Assembly: GCA_965215215.1 (NCBI GenBank)
Contig: OZ244043.1
Span: 682,001-746,000 of the forward strand
Length of the DNA: 64,000 bases
Origin: CALDTK01 sp965215215
Lineage (GTDB): Bacteria; Bacteroidota; Bacteroidia; Chitinophagales; Saprospiraceae
Reading direction: 5' to 3'
This document shows, in pieces, positions 18,022 through 27,757 of the stretch. Made by a program: the position numbers and the translations under genes. Position 1 is the first letter of the stretch. Every line of letters begins with the position of its first letter. The notes beneath the pieces were generated by a model, which ran no database searches, was not told where the DNA came from, and was given only the letters and a program-made list of their open reading frames with translations.

Positions 18022-19857
18022 CTAGTCGAGCGCGCCAGCCGCCCGGGCGGTGCTGGTGGGGTGCACGACGGGCGCATCGAGCGGCGGGAACCACATGCTG
18101 AACGTAGTGCCCTCGCCGAGGGTGGACCGGACCCGGATATCTCCCCCGAGGTTGCTCACGATCCGTCGGCAGAGCGCTAGTCCGATCCCGTTGCCTTCGA
18201 ATTGATCCCGCCCCACGAGTCGTTTGAACACGCCAAACACCTCGTCGAGATCTTCCGTGGGGATACCGATCCCATTGTCGCTCACGTGAAGGTGGTGGCC
18301 GAGGGCGTCGCTGCTCGACCACACCCGAACGCGCGGCACCTCGCCCGGGCGACGGAACTTGAGCGCGTTGGAGATCAAGTTTTGCAACAGCTGTTGCGCC
18401 CAGGTCGGCGTGGCGAGCAGCGTGGGTAACGTTTCGATCGTAAGTACCGCTCCGAGGTCGGCTACGCGCGTGGCCAACGTCTGCCGAACCGCCCGGGCGG
18501 CCTCGTTGAAGTCGGTGGGCCTCGTGTCTACCCGAGCGGTACCCAGCTCCGCGTAACGGAGCAGATCCTGGACGAGCGTGATGCCGCGCGAAGCCGCTTC
18601 GTCGATGAAGCGGAGGTACTCCCGGCCACCGTCGTCGAGCTCGTCCGCGTAACGGCGTTGCAGGAGTTGCGAGAAGTTGGTCATCGTACGCAACGGCTCC
18701 TTGAGGTCGTGGCTCGCGGCGTGAGCGAAAGCGCGTAGCTCCTGGTTGGCGTCGGTAAGCTCCCGCTGGGTCTCCAGATCGTGGGTCACGTCGCGAAACA
18801 CGTTGATGCGCAGCCGATCTTCATTGGGTAGGACGAACGTGGTCACCTGATACTCCACCCGCTCCCCTTCGCGCGTGACTGCGGTAAAGGGGTAACTGAC
18901 GACCGGTTCGGAGGCCAAGCGCTCGTCGACCGCCCGGAGGGCATCCTCCAGCGATTGTCCGCTCGACTGCGTGGATGCCCCCAAATCCGCGGGGGATAAT
19001 CTCTTGAAATCGGCCTGCGTGTAGCCGAGGCGCTCGCGCAGCTTCGGGTTAGACTCGGTATTCCTGCCCGTACGCGCGTCGTAGATCGCGATACCGTCGA
19101 AGGCGTGTTCGAAGAGGTTGCGGTACTTACTCTCGGAGCGGGTCAGGTGATTCATCGTTTGGCGGTGTGCCTGCCCTTCCCGTTCGAGGTCGCGGGTCTG
19201 CGCGTTCAGTCGCGCGTTGAGCTCCTGCTGCTTCCCGAGTGCCCGACGCCAACGGCCGTCGAACAACGCGACGGTGCGCTCGAAGCCGTGGGTGAGCCCG
19301 AGCGTGATGGCGATCAGGAAGTAGCAGCGAACGAGTCCGAGGTAGATGACGGGTTGCGGGACTCGGGCCGGGGAGCTCGGGTACTCCCCCTGGTACGCGA
19401 TTAGGGCGAGTACGATCATCGTTAGGGCGATAGCGGCGAGCCGTAAGCCGCGCTTCGGGAAGCAGAGCCAGCACAGGAGGGGGTAGAAACAAAACGTATA
19501 CACGGTGCCCACGGAGAAGCCGTTCGCCCGGCCTTCGGTGGGCCAACTCAACGCAACCAGTAGGCAGAAAGAGCCTAGGGTGTAAGCGAACACGGCCGCC
19601 GCGTTGCGGCCGACGCGCTTGAGGGCGTAAGCCGCCACGCACAGGCCGAGCAGCGCGTAAGCCAGCGGAGAGGTAACCACCCCGGTAGCACGCGTGATGA
19701 GGAGATGCAGTCCACCGAACGCTACGGTGATGGGCAGCAGGTAGTCGAGTACCCCGTTGCGACAGGCTTCGGCGAACGTAGCGCTGGCGGGACTCGCCGA
19801 AGCAAAGGATATCCTGGGAGCCGCCGAGTAGGGCAGAACGGGCTTAGACTGGGGCAT
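18022..19857 (-). CDS. membrane-bound PAS sensor histidine kinase
   Basis: Starting at the ATG at 19857 (MPQSKPVLPY) the protein has 611 residues. About six hydrophobic segments cover residues 40-190, then a short coiled region, a PAS domain (about 245-365, with NLFEHAFDGIAIYDARTG), and a kinase core. The H box is HDLKEPLRTMTNF near residue 383, the N box QNLISNALKFR near 496, and the G boxes DNGIGIPTEDLDEVF and GNGIGLALCRRI follow. It lacks a receiver domain and no response regulator is adjacent. The membrane-protein gene 14 bp downstream may be its partner or target. The signal it senses is unknown. A longer start would run through the hairpin at 19948 and is unlikely. Confidence 0.88.
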   Translation of the reverse strand: MPQSKPVLPYSAAPRISFASASPASATFAEACRNGVLDYLLPITVAFGGLHLLITRATGVVTSPLAYALLGLCVAAYALKRVGRNAAAVFAYTLGSFCLLVALSWPTEGRANGFSVGTVYTFCFYPLLCWLCFPKRGLRLAAIALTMIVLALIAYQGEYPSSPARVPQPVIYLGLVRCYFLIAITLGLTHGFERTVALFDGRWRRALGKQQELNARLNAQTRDLEREGQAHRQTMNHLTRSESKYRNLFEHAFDGIAIYDARTGRNTESNPKLRERLGYTQADFKRLSPADLGASTQSSGQSLEDALRAVDERLASEPVVSYPFTAVTREGERVEYQVTTFVLPNEDRLRINVFRDVTHDLETQRELTDANQELRAFAHAASHDLKEPLRTMTNFSQLLQRRYADELDDGGREYLRFIDEAASRGITLVQDLLRYAELGTARVDTRPTDFNEAARAVRQTLATRVADLGAVLTIETLPTLLATPTWAQQLLQNLISNALKFRRPGEVPRVRVWSSSDALGHHLHVSDNGIGIPTEDLDEVFGVFKRLVGRDQFEGNGIGLALCRRIVSNLGGDIRVRSTLGEGTTFSMWFPPLDAPVVHPTSTARAAGALD

Positions 19858-19947
19858 CGTGGGTAAGCCTACCCACAAATTGAGCCGAACTGACCGGGCG
19901 CTAATTGCCCCCAAACAAAGCGAATGCACCTTCGCCAAACGAAAGAA

Positions 19948-19970
19948 CCCTTCCGGCGAAGCCGGAAGGG
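19948..19970. repeat. perfect 10-bp inverted repeat
   Basis: CCCTTCCGGC (19948-19957), loop GAA, GCCGGAAGGG (19961-19970). It lies upstream of the histidine kinase start, between divergent genes, and has no T-run, so it may be a regulatory or REP-like hairpin rather than a terminator. Confidence 0.65.
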
Positions 19971-20113
19971 AACGGTAGAACAAAAACTATGAACAAACAC
20001 TCGAAGTAGGGGCGCTGCCGCCGTAAGTGGCGGCTACGCAGATACTTACATAGAAGCAAACCATATGCCAAAGCGACTTACGGCCAGCCAATTCTACATA
20101 AATATATATTAAT

Positions 20114-20980
20114 ATGCGTAAATCGTCGCTGGCCGTCATTTACATGCTGGTCAGCTCGCTCGCGTTTGCGGCGATGAGCCTTCAGGCCCGCGAGCTCTCC
20201 GACCTGGGCTACGATGGGTTTCAGCTCACCGCCTTCCGCGGGGTAGGCACCTACCTCATCGCCGCGGGGTACCTCCGCTACCGCGGGATCCCCCCGCTCG
20301 GCAATCGCCCCCGCTGGCTGCTCGCCCGGGGTCTCACCGGGGCGGCTTCCCTGGCGCTCTTCTTCCTCTGCCTGCCGCTCCTCCCCATCGGCGCGGCCGT
20401 AGCCCTGCGCTACCTCTCCCCCCTCGTCGCTATCCTCATCGCGCTCGTCTTCCTACGCGAGCGCGTGTGGGCGGTACGCTGGCTCTACTTCGCCATGGCC
20501 TTCGGGGGGGTCGTGCTCGTCAACGGTGTCGACGCGCGCATCACGCCCCTGGGGCTCGGACTCGTACTCGGATCGGCCGTGTTCGGGGGCATCACCTTCG
20601 CCATCATCCGCAAGCTCGGCACCTCGGAGCACCCCCTCGTCATCGTCGCCTACTTCACGGGCCTGGGCACGCTCCTCGGGGTAGGGGGCATGCTCTCGCC
20701 GTTCGGCAACTACGTGGCGCCGCCGCCCGGCCAGCTGCTTCGTCTTATCTCGCTCGGGGTCTACGGCTTCGTCGGTCAGATCTTCATGACCGTCGCCATG
20801 CAGGCCAACGAGGCGAGCCGCGTCATGCCGCTCAAGTACATCGAGGTCGGCTTCGTACTCGTACTCTCCTACTTCTTCTTCGACGAACGGTACGGGCCGT
20901 GGGCCCTCCTCGGCCTCGCCCTCATCATCTTGGGCAACGTACTCAACGCCGTTACCGGACCGCGCGAACCCTCCGCCTAG
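20114..20980 (+). CDS. EamA/DMT-type membrane transporter
   Basis: A 288-residue protein with ten hydrophobic helices arranged as two EamA halves, the usual size for the drug/metabolite transporter superfamily. The first half begins SLAVIYMLVSSLAFAAMSLQ and includes RDLxG-like MTGAASLALFFLC; the second half holds EASRVMPLKYIEVGFVLVLSY near residue 237 and ends ALIILGNVLNAVTG. Likely an exporter of small metabolites in the inner membrane; the substrate cannot be told. An AT-rich run (20092-20112) precedes the start. Its 3' end overlaps the convergent msrC-like gene by 4 bp. Confidence 0.88.
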   Translation: MRKSSLAVIYMLVSSLAFAAMSLQARELSDLGYDGFQLTAFRGVGTYLIAAGYLRYRGIPPLGNRPRWLLARGLTGAASLALFFLCLPLLPIGAAVALRYLSPLVAILIALVFLRERVWAVRWLYFAMAFGGVVLVNGVDARITPLGLGLVLGSAVFGGITFAIIRKLGTSEHPLVIVAYFTGLGTLLGVGGMLSPFGNYVAPPPGQLLRLISLGVYGFVGQIFMTVAMQANEASRVMPLKYIEVGFVLVLSYFFFDERYGPWALLGLALIILGNVLNAVTGPREPSA

Positions 20981-21504
20981 GCCGGGTTCGCGAACACTTC
21001 CCTGACCAGGGCCTCCAGCTCTACCCGGTCGGTTTCATCGAAGCTGTCCGGCTCGGTCGAGTCGAGGTCGAGTACGCCGAAGAGCTGCCCGCTTTCGCTA
21101 AAACAAGGGACCACGATCTCCGAGCGGCTGTTCGGATCGCAGGCGATGTGCGCGGTACCCTCCGAGAGCGCGTGTACGTCGCGCTCGATGATGGTCCGGT
21201 GGGTTTGCGCCACCCGGCCACACACGCCGCGCCCGATGGCGATGGTTAGGCAACCGAGGGTACCCTGGTACGGCCCTACCTTGAGCATTCCCTCCTTCAG
21301 GTCGTAGAAGCCCGCCCAGTAGGCGTGGGGCAAGTACGTTTTGATGAGGCAAGCGAGGGTCGCCTGCTTTAAAACGCGATCCGTTTCGCCGTAGAGGGTC
21401 GCCTGAGCCGCGGCGCGAAGCTCTACGTAAGCGGTGCGCTTGAGGGCGGGTGCCAACGAACGCGAAGAGCGCACGAAGAAGGGCATGTCGAGAGTAGCGT
21501 GCAT
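20977..21504 (-). CDS. msrC: free methionine-(R)-sulfoxide reductase (GAF domain)
   Basis: A 175-residue single GAF-domain protein matching fRMsR. Conserved parts are AYWAGFYDLKEG near residue 61, GRGVCGRV near residue 91, AHIACDPNSRSEIVVP near residue 118 and GVLDLDSTEPDSF. The three cysteines of the family are present (Cys85, Cys95, Cys122), so the enzyme should reduce free methionine-R-sulfoxide using thioredoxin in the cytoplasm. The N-terminus is longer than usual by roughly ten residues and Met7 is an alternative start. A dispersed-motif copy lies at 21091-21105, coding part of VPCFSES. It overlaps the end of the EamA gene by 4 bp, tail to tail. Confidence 0.85.
   Translation of the reverse strand: MHATLDMPFFVRSSRSLAPALKRTAYVELRAAAQATLYGETDRVLKQATLACLIKTYLPHAYWAGFYDLKEGMLKVGPYQGTLGCLTIAIGRGVCGRVAQTHRTIIERDVHALSEGTAHIACDPNSRSEIVVPCFSESGQLFGVLDLDSTEPDSFDETDRVELEALVREVFANPA
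21091..21105 (+). repeat. dispersed 14-bp motif, copy 4
   Basis: GCTTTCGCTAAAACA inside the msrC-like gene, antisense to it. Confidence 0.8.
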
Positions 21505-21538
21505 AGTTTTATTACGTTTTGCGACAGCAAAGCGCTGT

Positions 21539-24500
21539 TTAGCCGATGTCGGCTACGGGTCGGGCGGTACCGATTCGCTCCTTCAGCCCCATTTCCAGGC
21601 GGTAGAAGAGTAGGAACATCACGGGAACGACGACGAGCGTCAAGAAAGTGGCGAAGGAGAGGCCGTAAACGACCGTCCACGCCATCGGTCCCCAGAACGC
21701 GGTGTTATCTCCCCCCAGAAAGTACTGGGGATCGAAGTCGGAGACGAGCGTAAAGAAGTTGATATTGAGTCCGATCGCCAACGGTACGAGACCGAGCACC
21801 GTGGTGATCGCCGTGAGGAGCACCGGCCGCAGGCGGGTGGCCCCCGCGTTGGCGACGGCGATCATGATCTCGTCCATCGGGAGGCGCACGTCTTCGGCCA
21901 ACCGCAGCGCCTCGCGCCGCTCCTTGATGCGGAGCTGGATGTAGTCGATCAGTACGATGGCGTTGTTTACCACGACCCCGGCCAGCGAGATGATCCCGAT
22001 GCTCGACATCGCGATCGAGTACGTCTGGCCGGTGACCACGTAGCCGAGCAACACGCCGATCAGGGAGAATACGATGCTCAGGCCGATGATGATCGGCGCG
22101 GTCAGCGAGTTGAACTGCGCGACGAGGATGATCAGGATGGCGAACACGGCCACCCCGAAGGCGCCGAGCAAAAAGGAGACTGCCTTCGCCTGCTCCTCCT
22201 GCTCGCCGGTAAACTCGTAGGTTACCCCCTCGGGCAGGTCGTACGAAGCCATCATCTGCTTGAGGTCGTCGTTGATTTGGTTGGCGTTGGCGCCGTCGGT
22301 TACGTTCGAGTAGATCGTTATCACCCGCTTGAGGTCCTTGCGCTTGATGGCGCTGTAGGTACTCGAGTAGTCGGTGCTCGAGACCGCCGAGATGGGGACC
22401 TGACTGATCCGTCCGTTGGCCGGGTTCCGGAAGGTGATCGGCTGGTTGAGCAGGGCGGTGATGTCCTGACGGTACTTCGGATCGAGCCTCACGAAGATCG
22501 GGTATTCGTCTTCGCCCACCTTAAACTGCGACACCTCCGATCCGTACACACTCGTACGTAGCGCCATCGCGATGTCGTAGGTGCTGATGCCGTAGCGGCG
22601 GGCGGCGTCGCGGTTCACGTCGATCAGCAGCTCGGGCTTGCCCAGCTGAACGTCCGTTTTGAGCTCTTCGATGCCGCGGATATTTTCCGCGTTGAAGTAG
22701 TTCATCACGCCCTGCGAAACGGTGATGAGCTGGTTGATGTCCTCGCCCCGGAGTTCGAGGTTGATGGGCTTGCCCGTCGGCGGACCGTCGGCATTCTTGT
22801 CTACCGCCACCTGCACCCCCGGAAACTCCCCGACGGCCGCGCGGATGTCGTTCATGGCCGCCGCGGAGCTTACCTCCCCGCGTTCGGTACTCGGCACGAA
22901 CGCGACCGAGATGCGCGCCTTGTTCGGGGAAACGCCCGGTTCGGGGGGACCACTGGGGTCGGCCGTGTTCTCGCCGATTTGCGCCAGCACGTTCTCCGTG
23001 ATCGCCCGGTAGGGCTCTAGCGCCTCCTGGATGTTGGCCTCGATCTTTTTGACGAGCGAATCGGTAGCGCGGATATCCGAGCCGAGCGGTAAGTCCACGA
23101 ACACGTTCACGTACTGCGGTTCGGCCTCCGGGAAGAAGTTGATCGGGGGGGGGTTGGAGCCGAAGAGCACGATCGACCCGACGAGCGCGAGCACCGTGCC
23201 GCCGAACACGAACCAGGCGTGGCGGAGCGCCCACCGCACGAAAGCGTCGTAGTTGGCCTCGAGCCAGGGCAATACGCCGTTTTGGAAGCGAAAGCTCGCG
23301 GGCCGTAGCAACCAGAAGTACAGCAGGTTAACGCCCAAGGCGATGGCGCTCAGGTTGCGTAGGATTTGGTAGGTGCGCCCACCCTCCGGACCGGCGATCG
23401 CCAAGGCGACGTGAAATCCGACCGCGAGCGCCAGCAGCACCCCGGAGACGATCAGGTTGTTACGCACTCGCTGTTTGCGCTCGGCCCGGCTGGTGGAGGC
23501 CTTGTCGACGCTCATGAAGGAGGCCGTAAAAACGGGGTTGATGACCAAGGCCACGAACAGGCTCGAGCTCAGCACGATGATGAGCGTGATCGGCATGTAC
23601 TTGAAAAACTCGCCGATGAGGCCCGGCCAGAAGGCCAGCGGGACGAAGGCGGCGAGCGTGGTCAGCGTCGACACGATGATCGGTACCGCCACCTCCCCGG
23701 CCCCCAGGCGAGCGGCCGTTATCGAGTCGTGCCCCTCCTGCATGTAGCGGTAGATGTTCTCGACCACCACGATACCGTTGTCTACCAGGAGTCCGAGGGC
23801 GAGGATCAGCGAGAAGAGCACCACCACGTTGAGGGTGGTACCGGTGAGGTCGAGGATCAGGATGCCGAGGAGCATCGACAACGGAATGGCGAGGCCGACG
23901 AAGCTGGCGTTCTTGAGCCCGAGGAAAAACAGGAGCACGAGCACCACGAGGATCACACCCGAGATGATCGAGTTCTCGAGGTTGCTCACCTGATCGCGCG
24001 TCGCGACGCTCAGGTCGTTGAAGAACGAAACCTCCAGACTCTCCGGCAGGCGCTCCTTGGCGGTAGCCACGGCTTCCTTGATCTGATCGGCGGCCGAAAG
24101 CAGGTTGGAACCTTGGCGCTTGATCACGTTGAGGCTGATCACCGGCAGCCCATCCACCCGGCTTATCGAAACCGGATCCTCGAAGCCGTAGGTGACCGCA
24201 CCGATGTCGCGCAGGTAGATCGGACGCTGGTTCTCCGACTTCACGATCAGGCTTTCCAACTCGCGGACGTTCTCGAACTCCCCGACGACGCGGATGCCGC
24301 GGCGGAAGTCGTTCGTGACGATCTCACCGCCGGATACCGTCAGGTTCTCCCCCTGGATCGCGTTGGCGACGTCGCCGAAGCTCACCTGCCGCGACTGCAT
24401 GGCCGGTAGGTCGAGGTCCACGCGTACCTGCCGCTCCTGCGCGCCCTGCGTTTCGGCGCGGGCTACCTCGTCGATCGACTCTATCTCGTCCTTGATTACG

Positions 24501-25081
24501 TCGGCGTAATCGAGCAGCACGTCGTTCGGGAAATCGCCGGCCACGTTGACCGTCACGATCGGGATCTCGGCGAAGTTTACGTCCTGCACGAGCGGCTCGG
24601 TCGGTAGGTCGTTGGGTAGCTCACTCCTCGATTTGTCTACCGCGTCCTTGACGCGGCGTACCGCCTCGTCGATGTCCTCATCGCTACTAAATTCGGCGAC
24701 GATCACCGAGAAATCCTGTACGCTGGAGCTCGTCACGTTGTCGAGGCCGGTCACGCCCTGCAGCTCGCGCTCGATGGGGCGCGTTACCAGGTTCTCGATC
24801 TCCTCGGCGGAGTTACCCGGGTAGGGCGTATTGACGAACACGGTCGGTAAAGTCACCTCCGGGAATTGCTCCTTCGGGATCGTCTCGTAGGCGAGCAGTC
24901 CGAAGATCAGGATCATCAGCGTGATCAGGAACACCGAGGTGGAATTGCTGACCGATACCTCGGTGATGCCGAAGTGGCGCTGTTCCTCCGTTCGCGTCGG
25001 GGCCGCCGGCTCCTTCGGAGGCCGCGGTGCACGCTGGTCTACCTCGGGCACTTGGGTCTCTTCGGTGATAATTTCAGCCAT
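21539..25081 (-). CDS. RND-type multidrug efflux permease (AcrB/MMPL family)
   Basis: An 1180-residue inner-membrane RND transporter, slightly longer than the usual 1020-1060 because of an inserted segment around residues 540-600 (two extra hydrophobic stretches after SVDKASTSRAERKQR). The N-terminal helix lies near residue 49, TM4 has LGLLVDNGIVVVENIYRY with the proton-relay Asp, and the second half ends SLAGVVVNNAIVLIDYI and LGLVPLAIGL. It is the last gene of the operon tetR, tolC, hlyD, permease. It should drive proton-coupled export of hydrophobic compounds through the HlyD adaptor and TolC channel encoded upstream. The substrate range is unknown. Confidence 0.93.
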   Translation of the reverse strand: MAEIITEETQVPEVDQRAPRPPKEPAAPTRTEEQRHFGITEVSVSNSTSVFLITLMILIFGLLAYETIPKEQFPEVTLPTVFVNTPYPGNSAEEIENLVTRPIERELQGVTGLDNVTSSSVQDFSVIVAEFSSDEDIDEAVRRVKDAVDKSRSELPNDLPTEPLVQDVNFAEIPIVTVNVAGDFPNDVLLDYADVIKDEIESIDEVARAETQGAQERQVRVDLDLPAMQSRQVSFGDVANAIQGENLTVSGGEIVTNDFRRGIRVVGEFENVRELESLIVKSENQRPIYLRDIGAVTYGFEDPVSISRVDGLPVISLNVIKRQGSNLLSAADQIKEAVATAKERLPESLEVSFFNDLSVATRDQVSNLENSIISGVILVVLVLLFFLGLKNASFVGLAIPLSMLLGILILDLTGTTLNVVVLFSLILALGLLVDNGIVVVENIYRYMQEGHDSITAARLGAGEVAVPIIVSTLTTLAAFVPLAFWPGLIGEFFKYMPITLIIVLSSSLFVALVINPVFTASFMSVDKASTSRAERKQRVRNNLIVSGVLLALAVGFHVALAIAGPEGGRTYQILRNLSAIALGVNLLYFWLLRPASFRFQNGVLPWLEANYDAFVRWALRHAWFVFGGTVLALVGSIVLFGSNPPPINFFPEAEPQYVNVFVDLPLGSDIRATDSLVKKIEANIQEALEPYRAITENVLAQIGENTADPSGPPEPGVSPNKARISVAFVPSTERGEVSSAAAMNDIRAAVGEFPGVQVAVDKNADGPPTGKPINLELRGEDINQLITVSQGVMNYFNAENIRGIEELKTDVQLGKPELLIDVNRDAARRYGISTYDIAMALRTSVYGSEVSQFKVGEDEYPIFVRLDPKYRQDITALLNQPITFRNPANGRISQVPISAVSSTDYSSTYSAIKRKDLKRVITIYSNVTDGANANQINDDLKQMMASYDLPEGVTYEFTGEQEEQAKAVSFLLGAFGVAVFAILIILVAQFNSLTAPIIIGLSIVFSLIGVLLGYVVTGQTYSIAMSSIGIISLAGVVVNNAIVLIDYIQLRIKERREALRLAEDVRLPMDEIMIAVANAGATRLRPVLLTAITTVLGLVPLAIGLNINFFTLVSDFDPQYFLGGDNTAFWGPMAWTVVYGLSFATFLTLVVVPVMFLLFYRLEMGLKERIGTARPVADIG

Positions 25082-25114
25082 GGTGGAGCGCGTTGGGCGT
25101 GGAGGTAAAGGGGG

Positions 25115-26311
25115 CTAGTTCTGGGCGGGGGCGTCCGGGGCCGGGTCGGCGGCGGCGATCGGCTCGGCGAGCTGGACGCGGATAGTCTGTCCGTCCGTGA
25201 GCGAGCGCATCCCCTCGGTAACGAGGGTATCCCCGGCGGAGAGTCCTTCGAGGATCTCACGCCGCAGGGCGTCGTTCTGACCGGTCTTAACGTAGACTTT
25301 GCTCGCCGTTTGCTCGTTGCCCGTTTCGCCGGCGCGAGCCACGTACACGTACTCCCGCCCGTCGATCTCCTCGAGGACGGTCTCGTTGCCGACCGCAACG
25401 ACGGCCGCGTTTGTGTAGTCTACGAGGTATACGTAGGCCAACATGTTCGGCTTCAGCCTGCCGGCTTCGTTGTTCAGGTCGAGCTCCACTTCGAAGGTTC
25501 GGTTCGCGGGGTCGATGGTCCGCCCGATGCGGGCGATCTTGGCGTCGCGCTCGACGTCGATCGAAGGGAAGCGCGCCCGAACCTTCATGCCGCGTTTTAC
25601 GGTGGGGAGGTAGTTCTCCGGCACGTCCGCGACCACCTTTATGGAACGCGCGTCGAGCACGTCCATCAGCGGCGTCGCGGGGGATACGTACTCCCCTACG
25701 TTGACGGTCTTGTTCTCGATGGTACCCGAGATCGGTGCGAGGATAGCCGACTTCGACTCCTGCAGCTTGAGCTGATCCATACTTTTCCCGAGGCGCGCTA
25801 CGGCGTTACGGGCCTCGACGTATTGCACCTCGGTGCCGATGTTTTGTTTGCGCAGCCGCTCCTGGCGCTCGAGTAAATCCTGCGCGAGATCCAGGTTGAT
25901 CTGGAGCTCCGCCTTCTGCGCGGCTATGTTCTCCACGTCGACGCGGGCGATGAGCTGCCCCTTGCGCACCTGGTCGCCGTCGTCGACGGTCAACGAAACC
26001 AGGCGACCCGGCAGCTCGGTGGTTACCGCCGCGGTCTCTTCGCTCTCGACGCTGGCCTGCAGCTCTACCTCGCGCCTGAACTCGACCGGCTCGACGACCT
26101 CCGCGCGCACCAACTTGCTGTTGACCGCCCGCTGCTCACCCCCCGAGGCCCGCTCGAGCTCCGCGATCTGTCCGTTGAGCTCGCGAATCTCCCGTTTCTT
26201 CTCGTCGAGCAGGGCGAGCTGCTCCTCCTTGGTCTCGGGTACGGCGAACTCCGCGTCACCGCCGCAAGCAACGAAGAGCGGGAGCGCGAGCAGGAAGTAT
26301 GAGAATTTCAT
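25115..26311 (-). CDS. RND efflux periplasmic adaptor (HlyD/AcrA family) lipoprotein
   Basis: A 398-residue membrane fusion protein. The N-terminus MKFSYFLLALPLFVACGG carries a lipobox (LFVAC). A short coiled coil (about 25-60, rich in Glu/Lys) precedes the barrel-sandwich (GRLVSLTVDDGDQVRKGQLI), an alpha-hairpin (about 135-195), the second lipoyl half (KSAILAPISGTIENKTVNVG) and beta-barrel domains. The extra coiled coil before the lipoyl region is a feature seen in some Bacteroidota adaptors. It links the permease encoded 33 bp downstream to the TolC-like channel encoded 39 bp upstream. Confidence 0.92.
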   Translation of the reverse strand: MKFSYFLLALPLFVACGGDAEFAVPETKEEQLALLDEKKREIRELNGQIAELERASGGEQRAVNSKLVRAEVVEPVEFRREVELQASVESEETAAVTTELPGRLVSLTVDDGDQVRKGQLIARVDVENIAAQKAELQINLDLAQDLLERQERLRKQNIGTEVQYVEARNAVARLGKSMDQLKLQESKSAILAPISGTIENKTVNVGEYVSPATPLMDVLDARSIKVVADVPENYLPTVKRGMKVRARFPSIDVERDAKIARIGRTIDPANRTFEVELDLNNEAGRLKPNMLAYVYLVDYTNAAVVAVGNETVLEEIDGREYVYVARAGETGNEQTASKVYVKTGQNDALRREILEGLSAGDTLVTEGMRSLTDGQTIRVQLAEPIAAADPAPDAPAQN

Positions 26312-26350
26312 AAGCTTAAGTCTGTGGAATGAGTACGGGTGCGCGGTTGA

Positions 26351-27757
26351 CTACAGCTGCCCGAGCGCGTCTTTGTAGTCGGTGAAGGCCACGGCTAAAT
26401 CGTAGAGGGACTGGAGTCGAGCGCCCTGCGCGGCGTAGAGCTCGCCCTCGGCCTGTTTGACCTCGATGCTCGAGCCGACGCCCTCCCGAAATTTGATCTG
26501 GGCCGATTCGTAAATCTCCCGGGCTAGCGTCTCGGCCGCGTTACGTTGCTCGAGCGTGAGGCGGGCGTTCAGCACGGAAGCACGCCCGTTGGCGAGCGCG
26601 AGCCGCGACTGCTGGTCGAACTGCTCGATCCGGATCCGGGTCTTGTCCTGGCGGGCGAGGGAGCGTTGGCGCTGGGCGCTCTTGGTCGTCCCATCGAAAA
26701 TGGGTACGTTGAGCGTGACGCCGACCGAGGAGGCGGGCAGCCAGCCGGCTTCGCGGTCGTCGAAAAGGTCGTTGCGCTGCAGGTTTCTCGCGAAGCTACC
26801 GAAGCCCACCAAGCTGGGGAAATATCCCGCTCTAACGCGACGTAAGTCGATAGCGTTGAGGGAGTCCGCGACTTGCAGCGTCGCGTATTCCGGACGCACG
26901 CTCGGACTAAAAGCATCGTCCTCGCGGAGCTCGGCTTCCCGGGCTTCCCCCAACGCGGTCGCCAGGTTCGTGGTCAGCGCGAGTGAGTCGTTGACGGGGT
27001 AGCCCATCTGAAACTTCAACAGGTTGCGGGTGACCTGCTCGAGTTGGTCGAGGGTTTTGCGCTGCGCCTCCAGATTCGCGTAGGAGAGCTTGAGTCGATC
27101 AACGTCGAGCTTTTCGGCAAACCCGGCTTCGTAGATGGACTGCGTCTCCTCCAGGGTACCGCGCAGATTCCGCAGGTTGCTATCGACTACCGCTTTGTTC
27201 TCCGTGGCGAGCAGCGTAGCTAAGTAGGCCTTGCTCACCTTCGCACGCGTTTGGTAGACGGTTTGTTCTACGGTGCGCACCGCTAAGTTTCGGTAGAGCT
27301 TAGCCCCTTTGACCGCCAGGAAGAAACTCGCGTCGAAGAGTAGCGCGTTGGCCGATACCCCAGCGCTCACCGAGTTCTTCTGGCCGAATTGCACGGGGAA
27401 GGCCGGTGGGTCTCCCGCATCCGAAGGGTTTTCCGGCGGGATCAAACTCTCGGGTTTGACGACGCCCCGGATGACTGGAGAGATGAAGTCGGGTAGCAGC
27501 TGCTGCGGGATCTCCGTGAAGTGGGTATACCCTACCGATCCGTCCACTTTCGGGATACCCGTCGCAATCGTTTCCTTGATCTGCCCGTCCGCATCGGCCA
27601 AATCCGAGCGCGAGCTCCGTACCTCGGGCGCGTGCGTCTCGGCGTACTTGAGGGCTTCTTCCAAGGACATGGTTTCCGCCTGCGCCGCGGAGGCCGCTTG
27701 CGCTAAAACGAGTCCCGGCAGCAGGGCTAGCGCGAGGGTAGCGAAGTGAAGTTTCAT
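26351..27757 (-). CDS. TolC-like outer membrane efflux protein
   Basis: The ATG at 27757 gives 468 residues with signal peptide MKLHFATLALALLPGLVLAQ. Two repeats of long helices are visible, starting MSLEEALKYAETHAPEVRSS and with a second half near YATLQVADSLNAIDLRRVRA, ending in the usual QLYEGELYAAQ-like coil (KQAEGELYAAQGARLQ). The start overlaps the tetR stop (ATGA), so the pair is translationally linked. A dispersed-motif copy (27696-27710) falls inside the signal-peptide codons. Function: trimeric export channel for the RND pump encoded downstream. Confidence 0.92.
   Translation of the reverse strand: MKLHFATLALALLPGLVLAQAASAAQAETMSLEEALKYAETHAPEVRSSRSDLADADGQIKETIATGIPKVDGSVGYTHFTEIPQQLLPDFISPVIRGVVKPESLIPPENPSDAGDPPAFPVQFGQKNSVSAGVSANALLFDASFFLAVKGAKLYRNLAVRTVEQTVYQTRAKVSKAYLATLLATENKAVVDSNLRNLRGTLEETQSIYEAGFAEKLDVDRLKLSYANLEAQRKTLDQLEQVTRNLLKFQMGYPVNDSLALTTNLATALGEAREAELREDDAFSPSVRPEYATLQVADSLNAIDLRRVRAGYFPSLVGFGSFARNLQRNDLFDDREAGWLPASSVGVTLNVPIFDGTTKSAQRQRSLARQDKTRIRIEQFDQQSRLALANGRASVLNARLTLEQRNAAETLAREIYESAQIKFREGVGSSIEVKQAEGELYAAQGARLQSLYDLAVAFTDYKDALGQL
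27696..27710 (+). repeat. dispersed 14-bp motif, copy 5
   Basis: GCTTGCGCTAAAACG in the signal-peptide region of the tolC-like gene (codes LVLAQ on the minus strand). Confidence 0.75.

Noticed and set aside
23366..24409. 347-residue plus-strand frame opposite the RND permease
   Set aside because: A shadow of a high-GC gene: charged, low-complexity, no domain.
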